From positions 1-8,818 of the forward strand of contig CAAEKI010000222.1 in NCBI GenBank assembly GCA_900756495.1: DNA of 8,818 nt, read 5' to 3'. Each line of letters begins with the position of its first letter. Position 1 is the stretch's first letter. Positions 1 to 4,274 of this stretch are shown in pieces. Position numbers and translations under genes: made by a program. Below the pieces are notes generated by a model. It was not told where the DNA came from. It ran no database searches and was given only the letters and a program-made list of their open reading frames with translations. Source of the DNA: an uncultured Oscillospiraceae bacterium (GTDB taxonomy: Bacteria; Bacillota; Clostridia; Oscillospirales; Oscillospiraceae).

Positions 1-493
1 CGAAGGCGATGGGGTTGGTGCCCAGCATGGCCCGGCGGCCGTGGGTGGGAATGGCAATGGCCTCGGTATTGGTAAAGCACATACCGATGAGGTCGGCGTC
101 GGCGGCCATTTTGGCATAGTATCCGGCGATGCCGTAGTGGTTGGAGCTGTGAACTGCTACCACGCCGAAGCCGTGTTCCCGCGCCTTTGCAATGGCCAGC
201 TCCATGGCCTGCCTGGAGACCACCTGCCCCATGGCCAGCTTGGCGTCAATGACTGCGGACAGCGGCGTCTCATGGGTGATCTCAGGCTTGGCGTCGGGGC
301 GAATCAGTCCCTCCCGGATGCCGTTGTGATAGCGGATCAGGCGCTGAATCCCGTGGGACTCAATGCCGTACAAGTCCGCCGTCACCAGCACGTCGGTGAT
401 GTCCTCCGCCTGTGCAGGGGTAAAGCCGTAGCTCTGAAACAGGTCGGTACAGAAATGCCGGACCGCCGTCTCCTCCAGCCGTATATATGCCAT
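1..493 (-). CDS. Ldh_2-family NAD(P)-dependent 2-hydroxyacid dehydrogenase (malate/L-lactate/ureidoglycolate type), C-terminus cut off
   Basis: The gene runs off the left edge. The first 164 residues are visible, of about 340-360 usual for the family. I recognise the Ldh_2 (YlbC/AllD/YiaK/ComC-like) fold from several motifs: SHG at residues 46-48 (the family's proposed catalytic His), SSNHYGIAGYYA at 116-127 and LGTNPIAF at 157-164. Members reduce 2-oxoacids or oxidise 2-hydroxyacids such as malate, lactate, ureidoglycolate or sulfolactate with NAD(P), in the cytoplasm. The substrate cannot be told from this half. The ATG at 491-493 is preceded by AAGGAG (503-508) with a 9-nt spacer, which fixes the start. 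The gene lies 59 bp downstream of thrS on the same strand. I see no clear promoter in that gap, so read-through from thrS or a promoter inside thrS is likely. Family assignment is firm; substrate is open. Confidence 0.9.
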   Translation of the reverse strand, partial: MAYIRLEETAVRHFCTDLFQSYGFTPAQAEDITDVLVTADLYGIESHGIQRLIRYHNGIREGLIRPDAKPEITHETPLSAVIDAKLAMGQVVSRQAMELAIAKAREHGFGVVAVHSSNHYGIAGYYAKMAADADLIGMCFTNTEAIAIPTHGRRAMLGTNPIAF

Positions 494-518
494 CCTTCTC
501 TTCTCCTTATTTCGACGA

Positions 519-546
519 GGGGGCTCCGGCTTCAGCCGGGGCCCCC
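519..546. other. GC-rich hairpin between thrS and the dehydrogenase gene
   Basis: A 12-bp stem (519-530 with 535-546, one G-T wobble) closes a TTCA loop. The T-run (547-550) follows the hairpin only in the plus direction, where no gene ends. In the minus direction, in which both flanking genes are read, the hairpin is preceded by AAAA and followed by CTCGTCG, so it lacks a U-tract. It may be a weak or partial terminator, an mRNA 3'-end stabiliser for thrS, or a processing site. Confidence 0.6.
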
Positions 547-552
547 TTTTGC

Positions 553-2313
553 TTATTTAATGACCTTTTCCTCCACCTCGGCCTGCAGGATCTCGGCAAA
601 CTCAGCCAGACTCATGGCGCCCTGATCCACCCCGGCCCGGGTGCGGACGGCCACGGCGCCGGCCTCGGCCTCCTTGTCGCCCACCACCAGCATATAGGGG
701 ATCTTCTGGAGCTGGGCCTCCCGGATTTTATAGCCAATCTTCTCGTTGCGCAGGTCGGTCTCCACCCGGAAGCCCTTGCTGTCCAGCTCGGCGGCCACCT
801 GCCTGGCGTAGCCGTCGGCCCGGTCGGTGATGGTCATGATCTTCACCTGGACGGGGGCGAGCCAGGCGGGGAAGGCCCCGGCAAAGTGCTCGGTGATCAC
901 GCCGATAAACCGCTCGATGGAGCCCAGCACCACGCGGTGGATCATAACAGGGCGGTGCTTCTCCCCGTCGGGTCCGGTGTACTCCAGTTCAAAGCGCTCG
1001 GGCAGCTGCATATCCAGCTGGATGGTGCCGCACTGCCAGGTGCGGCCCAGGGAGTCGGCCAGATGGAAGTCCAGCTTGGGGCCGTAGAACGCGCCGTCCC
1101 CCTCGTTGATGATATAGTCCTTGCCCATCTCGGCCACGGCCGTTTTCAGCGTCTCAGTGGCGAAGTCCCAGTCCTTCTCGTCGCCCATGTGGTCCTCGGG
1201 CATGGTGGAGACCTCAATCTGATAGCTCAGACCGAAGACCGAATAGACCTCGTCAAAGAGCTTGACCACATTCTTGATCTCGTCCTTCATCTGGTCCCAG
1301 GTCATGAAAATATGCGCGTCGTCCTGGGTGAAGCAGCGCACGCGGAACAGGCCGTGGAGCGCGCCGGAGAGCTCGTGGCGGTGGACCAAGCCCAGCTCCC
1401 CCACCCGCAGGGGGAGATCCCGGTAGGAGTGGGGCTCGCTGGCGTAGACCAGCATACCGCCGGGGCAGTTCATGGGCTTGATGGCGAAGTCGGTGTCGTC
1501 GATGACGGTGGTGTACATATTGTTCTTATAGTGGCCCCAGTGGCCGGAGCGCTCCCACAGGGCCCGGTTGAGCATCATGGGCGTGGAGATCTCCACGTAG
1601 CCATAGCGCTTGTGGACCTGCCGCCAGTAGTCGATGAGGGTGTTGCGCAGCACCATGCCCTTGGGCAGGAAGAAGGGGAAGCCGGGCCCCTCGTCCCGGA
1701 GCATAAACAGCCCCAGCTCCTTGCCCAGCCTGCGGTGATCCCGCTTCTTGGCCTCCTCAATCTTCTTCAGATACTCGTCCAGCTCGTCCTTCTTGGGGAA
1801 GGCCACGCCGTAGATGCGCTGGAGGGTCTCCCGGTTGGAGTCGCCCCGCCAGTAGGCGGCGTTGCAGGCCGTGAGCTTGATGGCGTTGCCCTTCACCCGG
1901 CCCGTGGAATCCAGGTGGGGACCGGCGCACAGGTCGGTAAACTCCCCCTGCTTATAAAAAGAGATGACCGCGTCCTCGGGGAGATCGTTGATGAGCTCCA
2001 CCTTGTAGGGCTCCCCCTTCTCCTCCATCAGCTTGATCGCCTCGGCCCGGGGCAGCTCAAAGCGCTCCAGCTTCAGTTTTTCCTTGCAGATCTTGCGCAT
2101 CTCCCCCTCCAGCTCCTCCAGCTGGGTCTCGGAGAAGGGCGCGGGGGTGTCAAAGTCATAGTAAAATCCGTTCTCAATCGCCGGTCCGATGGCCAGCTTG
2201 ACCTCCGGATGCAGACGCTTCATGGCCTGGGCCAAGATATGGGAACAGGTGTGCCAATAGGTCTTGCGGTAGGCCTCGTTTTCAAAGGTATACTGGTTCT
2301 CGTTTTCTGCCAT
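553..2313 (-). CDS. thrS: Threonyl-tRNA synthetase (TGS-less form)
   Basis: A 586-residue cytoplasmic enzyme that charges tRNA-Thr with threonine using ATP. Editing-domain zinc-like residues are present: H21 and H25 (HTCSH) and C129/H133 (CAGPH). They correspond to E. coli H73, H77, C182 and H186, so removal of mischarged Ser is expected. The class II catalytic core carries the motif 2 arginine R312 (HRHE), the TQDDAHIF block at 329-336 and the motif 3 arginine R468 (LGSIERF). The catalytic zinc ligands C283, H334 and H459 are all present. The anticodon-binding domain covers about 485-586. Compared with the 642-residue E. coli enzyme, the N-terminal TGS (N1) domain is absent and the protein starts almost at the editing domain. 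The start is secure: ATG at 2311-2313 follows GAGGAGG with about 7 nt spacing, and the T-box leader ends just before it. Expression is expected to rise when tRNA-Thr is uncharged. Confidence 0.97.
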   Translation of the reverse strand: MAENENQYTFENEAYRKTYWHTCSHILAQAMKRLHPEVKLAIGPAIENGFYYDFDTPAPFSETQLEELEGEMRKICKEKLKLERFELPRAEAIKLMEEKGEPYKVELINDLPEDAVISFYKQGEFTDLCAGPHLDSTGRVKGNAIKLTACNAAYWRGDSNRETLQRIYGVAFPKKDELDEYLKKIEEAKKRDHRRLGKELGLFMLRDEGPGFPFFLPKGMVLRNTLIDYWRQVHKRYGYVEISTPMMLNRALWERSGHWGHYKNNMYTTVIDDTDFAIKPMNCPGGMLVYASEPHSYRDLPLRVGELGLVHRHELSGALHGLFRVRCFTQDDAHIFMTWDQMKDEIKNVVKLFDEVYSVFGLSYQIEVSTMPEDHMGDEKDWDFATETLKTAVAEMGKDYIINEGDGAFYGPKLDFHLADSLGRTWQCGTIQLDMQLPERFELEYTGPDGEKHRPVMIHRVVLGSIERFIGVITEHFAGAFPAWLAPVQVKIMTITDRADGYARQVAAELDSKGFRVETDLRNEKIGYKIREAQLQKIPYMLVVGDKEAEAGAVAVRTRAGVDQGAMSLAEFAEILQAEVEEKVIK

Positions 2314-2604
2314 GGTGATTCCTCCTCAATGTCTTGGGGCAGGCAAAGAAAAACGCCTCACCCCTGAATATTTCTCAGGGGTGAGACGAGATGTCCCACG
2401 GTTCCACCCTGCTTGCAGCGGAATCACACCGCTGCCGCTCGTGTTCCTCTGTAACGGGAGGGCCCGGCCCAGCCTACAAAAAAGGTTCGGTGGGCAGCTC
2501 AGGGGCGGTGACGATCTGTCCGCGGCCCGGAAGCACTTTCAGCCTCGGCGCTTCCTCTCTGGAGGGGCGGTACAGGGTGCGGTCCCCATCATTGCCTTGA
2601 TGCG
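2314..2604 (-). promoter_or_regulatory. Threonine T-box leader (riboswitch) of thrS
   Basis: The thrS 5' leader of about 290 nt has T-box architecture. Read on the minus strand, it shows: Stem I with the AGAGAG element (about 2553-2560) and GGCTGAAAG (about 2536-2544); a candidate specifier ACC (Thr) at 2509-2507; Stem III, a 7-bp stem (2415-2421 with 2429-2435); the diagnostic T-box sequence AGGGTGGAACCG (about 2411-2399); then an intrinsic terminator. Uncharged tRNA-Thr would pair with the specifier through its GGU anticodon and with the UGGA bulge through its acceptor end, which favours the antiterminator and lets transcription reach thrS. T-box identity is secure. The exact specifier loop is inferred from position and from the downstream gene. 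Confidence 0.93.
2345..2387 (-). terminator. T-box-controlled intrinsic terminator upstream of thrS
   Basis: On the minus strand a 13-bp stem (2387-2375 with 2367-2355, one G-U pair) with a 7-nt loop is followed by GTTTTTCTTT (2354-2345). Its 5' arm contains CACCCCU, which could instead pair with the AGGGUG of the T-box sequence. That matches the usual terminator/antiterminator switch. Confidence 0.93.
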
Positions 2605-2609
2605 GAGTA

Positions 2610-2638
2610 ACTATAACACGTTCACAACAGGTTGTCAA
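2610..2638 (-). promoter_or_regulatory. thrS promoter (sigma-A type)
   Basis: TTGACA (2638-2633), a 17-bp spacer and TATAGT (2615-2610) on the minus strand give a predicted start near 2603, about 290 nt before thrS, just where a T-box transcript should begin. The -35 box overlaps the TGA stop codon (2637-2635) of the upstream small gene. No terminator separates them, so transcripts of the small gene should also enter the T-box leader. Confidence 0.88.
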
Positions 2639-2880
2639 GCGGTGGTCTCCAGCAGGCCGCGCCGAATTTGTACCGCACTTTCGTTCATCAGGCGCGGACA
2701 GGATAGGTAACAGGCCGCCTCCCGCCACTGCGCGGCAGGATAGGCCTCCGCCGGGATCTGTTCCAGCGCCCCGCGGACGGCTGGGAGAAAGCGGGGATTG
2801 CGCAGGTCGGAGAGATAATCGCACCCCGCAAGTTCAGCCAGAGCCTCTAATAAATCGGGGCATTGCGCTCTTCTTTCCAC
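2635..2880 (-). CDS. Small protein of unknown function (81 residues), divergent from an XRE regulator
   Basis: I do not recognise this family. The predicted protein is soluble, mainly helical and slightly Leu/Ala-rich, with four cysteines (C7, C20, C57, C61) and a central LAGCDYLSDLR motif (residues 17-27). There is no signal peptide or membrane segment. The likely start is GTG at 2878-2880, preceded by AAGGGGGG with about 6 nt spacing. A consensus promoter lies directly upstream (2911-2939) and is overlapped by two operator-like repeats, which argues strongly that the gene is expressed and regulated. Its stop codon sits within the thrS -35 box. Placement opposite an XRE regulator suggests it is that regulator's target or partner. 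This is inference; a toxin or antirepressor role is not shown by the sequence. Confidence 0.68.
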   Translation of the reverse strand: MERRAQCPDLLEALAELAGCDYLSDLRNPRFLPAVRGALEQIPAEAYPAAQWREAACYLSCPRLMNESAVQIRRGLLETTA

Positions 2881-2897
2881 AGGGCTCCCCCCTTAAC

Positions 2898-2913
2898 AGT
2901 TTATAATCAAACT
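2898..2913. promoter_or_regulatory. Operator-like inverted repeat 1
   Basis: AGTTT-N6-AAACT dyad covering the -10 region and predicted start of the leftward small-gene promoter. Its reverse complement matches operator 2 (2939-2954) at 15 of 16 positions. This is the probable binding site of the adjacent XRE regulator, judged by proximity. Confidence 0.72.
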
Positions 2914-2939
2914 ATAATATGAACAAAATATAATGTCAA
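2911..2939 (-). promoter_or_regulatory. Promoter of the small protein gene
   Basis: On the minus strand, TTGACA (2939-2934), a 17-bp spacer and TATAGT (2916-2911) predict a start near 2904. The hexamers and spacing are identical to those of the thrS promoter. The -10 box overlaps operator 1 and the -35 box touches operator 2, an arrangement typical of repression by a dimeric HTH protein. Confidence 0.85.
2929..2934 (+). promoter_or_regulatory. Candidate -10 box for the XRE regulator gene
   Basis: A perfect TATAAT on the plus strand, about 89 bp before the TTG start. The -35 position (about 2906-2911, ATCAAA) is poor, so an activator or weak basal expression would be needed. It lies between the two operators, giving a symmetric, overlapping divergent promoter pair that the regulator could autoregulate. 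Other rightward promoters within 2940-3000 cannot be excluded. Confidence 0.4.
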
Positions 2940-2954
2940 GTTTGATTTTAAACT
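2939..2954. promoter_or_regulatory. Operator-like inverted repeat 2
   Basis: AGTTT-N6-AAACT dyad, nearly identical to operator 1 but in the opposite orientation. The centres are 41 bp apart, about four helical turns, so dimers on both sites would lie on the same DNA face. It touches the -35 of the small-gene promoter and would cover the start of a rightward transcript using the TATAAT at 2929-2934. Confidence 0.72.
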
Positions 2955-3008
2955 AACAATTGATTCTTATTTTAGGAGAAATATGGATATGATAGGTATA
3001 AAAGAAGT

Positions 3009-3014
3009 GGGAGG
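3009..3014 (+). promoter_or_regulatory. Ribosome binding site that fixes the TTG start of the XRE gene
   Basis: GGGAGG ends 8 nt before TTG at 3023-3025. In this frame TAA occurs at 2999-3001 and no ATG or GTG lies between, so TTG is the only reasonable start. The nearby ATG at 3018-3020 is out of frame. Confidence 0.8.
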
Positions 3015-3022
3015 CCTATGCC

Positions 3023-3349
3023 TTGAAACTGAATTACCATGCCGTTGGCGCCCGTATCGCCCGGCGGCGAAAATTGCTGCAGCTGACACAGTCAAAGGTA
3101 GCCGAGCTGTGCGATATCAGCGACCAATACCTCTCCAATATTGAGCGCTCCACCTCTATTCCCTCTGTGGAGGTCATCATGCGTCTCGCTGACGCGCTGG
3201 GTACCACGCCGGACGAATTTCTGGTAGGAACCTACCGGAAAAAAGGCGAGGAGTGGCGGAGCACGGCAGAACGGCTGCGCAGCCTGACGCCGGGACAGCT
3301 CTCCCTGGTCGAGCACTTTCTCGACTGGGTGACGGAGCAGAAACTTTAG
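3023..3349 (+). CDS. XRE-family helix-turn-helix transcriptional regulator
   Basis: A 108-residue cytoplasmic DNA-binding protein. The Cro/CI-type HTH covers about residues 8-66. LTQSKVAELCDIS (21-33) forms the first helices, DQYLSNIERS (34-43) is the recognition helix, and IPSVEVIMRLADALG (46-60) closes the domain. Residues 75-108 form a short helical tail (AERLRSLTPGQLSLVEHFLDWV), possibly for dimerisation; no sensor domain is present. Upstream lie two near-identical 16-bp dyads and a divergent promoter, so autoregulation and control of the small 81-residue protein are likely. The start is TTG with a good GGGAGG site. A bidirectional terminator follows 22 bp after the stop. The family is certain; ligand and targets are unknown. 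Confidence 0.93.
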   Translation: MKLNYHAVGARIARRRKLLQLTQSKVAELCDISDQYLSNIERSTSIPSVEVIMRLADALGTTPDEFLVGTYRKKGEEWRSTAERLRSLTPGQLSLVEHFLDWVTEQKL

Positions 3350-3364
3350 TCGCGTATGTAAAGA

Positions 3365-3416
3365 AAAAACAGTCCGGACGGCAACATATCATGCTGCCGT
3401 CCGGACCCCTATTTTT
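3365..3416. terminator. Bidirectional terminator between the XRE and flavoprotein genes
   Basis: A perfect 12-bp stem (3372-3383 with 3395-3406) and an 11-nt loop. On the plus strand it is followed by CCCTATTTTT, serving the XRE gene. On the minus strand it is followed by TGTTTTTTCTT, serving the flavoprotein gene. This suits two convergent genes. Confidence 0.9.
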
Positions 3417-3446
3417 ACACACAGATGAGCCGGATAGGTCGCGCAC

Positions 3447-4064
3447 TTATCTGATAAAATTCGTAGCAACTCTTACTTCCGTTTCGGGCAGGCCATACCG
3501 CTCCTTTCCCAGAGCAATCGACTTTATGAGAAACGACATATTCCTTGCCAGCGTCCTCATCATCTGCAGGCCCTCCGCGTCCTGTTCCGCCTCTCCCGCC
3601 GTTCTGCCGTGGATACCGTTCCAATATTGGCCGGAGGCGACAGGCATACCGCAGATCGTAAAATACTTATTCAGTTCGTCAAATGTAGATGTCAAGCCGC
3701 CTCTGCGTGCCGCCGCAACGGCGGCGCCTACTTTCATGGTCTTATCGAAAGGCGTGCTGTAAAACAACCTGTCCAGATAGGCAATCAGCGTGGCGTTTGC
3801 AGAGGCATAGTATACAGGGCTCCCAACTACCAGCCCGTCCGCCTCCTCAAACTGATGGGCTGTTGCGTTTACTATGTCGTCAAAACAGCACTTCCCGGTT
3901 CTTGCGCAGGTATTACAGGCAATACATCCCCTGACGTCCTGATTTCCAATCCATACAAGGTCTGTTTCAATTCCTTCCGCTGCAAATACACGCTCCATCT
4001 CACGCAGTGCTGTGCGGGTATTCCCCTCTGCGTGGGGACTTCCATTGATCAATAACACCTTCAC
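3447..4064 (-). CDS. Iron-sulfur flavoprotein-like / NADPH-dependent FMN reductase family protein
   Basis: A 205-residue cytoplasmic flavodoxin-fold protein. The FMN phosphate loop is GSPHAEGNT (residues 8-16) and a second flavin loop is VGSPVYY (80-86). Between them sits a compact cysteine motif C47-x2-C50-x2-C53-x5-C59 (with C60). It fits the CX2CX2CX4-7C motif that binds a [4Fe-4S] cluster in the iron-sulfur flavoproteins (Isf) of methanogens and clostridia. A role in electron transfer or in reducing quinones, nitro compounds or O2-derived oxidants is typical of the family; the substrate cannot be told here. The start is GTG (4062-4064) after GGAGGGAGG with about 7 nt spacing. Its codons end in A/T more often than in thrS or nadE, so acquisition by transfer is possible. 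It has its own promoter and shares a bidirectional terminator with the convergent XRE gene. Confidence 0.88.
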   Translation of the reverse strand: MKVLLINGSPHAEGNTRTALREMERVFAAEGIETDLVWIGNQDVRGCIACNTCARTGKCCFDDIVNATAHQFEEADGLVVGSPVYYASANATLIAYLDRLFYSTPFDKTMKVGAAVAAARRGGLTSTFDELNKYFTICGMPVASGQYWNGIHGRTAGEAEQDAEGLQMMRTLARNMSFLIKSIALGKERYGLPETEVRVATNFIR

Positions 4065-4108
4065 GGCAATACCTCCCTCCAGCTTCTTTCGGAACTGTAT
4101 TGTTGTTT

Positions 4109-4137
4109 AGTATAGCACTGGTGCAGGGCTTTTTCAA
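4109..4137 (-). promoter_or_regulatory. Promoter of the flavoprotein gene
   Basis: On the minus strand, TTGAAA (4137-4132), a 17-bp spacer and TATACT (4114-4109), with a TGn extended -10, predict a start near 4102, about 38 nt before the GTG. The spacer contains a short dyad, GCAC-TG-GTGC (4115-4124 on the plus strand), of unknown meaning. Confidence 0.83.
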
Positions 4138-4175
4138 CCTATCTCACCTCCTCCCGGGCAGGGACATCGCAGTGC

Positions 4176-4223
4176 AAAAAAAGACAGCGGGGCCTTTTTA
4201 TAAAGTCCCCGCTGTCTTTTTTA
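4176..4223. terminator. Bidirectional intrinsic terminator downstream of the Ca2+ ATPase gene
   Basis: A perfect 16-bp stem (4177-4192 with 4207-4222) whose arms carry an A-run and a T-run, so it can work in both directions. It lies about 50 bp past the ATPase stop codon and before the flavoprotein promoter, insulating the two leftward units. Confidence 0.92.
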
Positions 4224-4274
4224 CTTATAACTTCACTTCGGACCCTGTATGGACATTATGGGCCCTTGTCTTTC

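Noticed and set aside
41..625. Plus-strand open frame of 194 codons
   Set aside because: Antisense to the Ldh_2-family gene and across the hairpin; no domain and no ribosome site.
487..2367. Long plus-strand open frame of 626 codons
   Set aside because: It lies entirely antisense to thrS, has no ribosome site and shows no recognisable domain; high third-position GC in thrS opens the opposite frame.
2474..2824. Minus-strand open frame of 116 codons overlapping the small gene and the T-box leader
   Set aside because: It runs into the structured Stem I of the T-box, has no ribosome site, and is in another frame from the better-supported 81-codon gene.
2881..3022. Possible phage-type CI/Cro switch or toxin-antitoxin locus
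   Set aside because: The divergent promoter with paired operators resembles one, but no integrase, phage gene, attachment site or recognisable toxin is nearby, so only a generic regulator/target pair is claimed.
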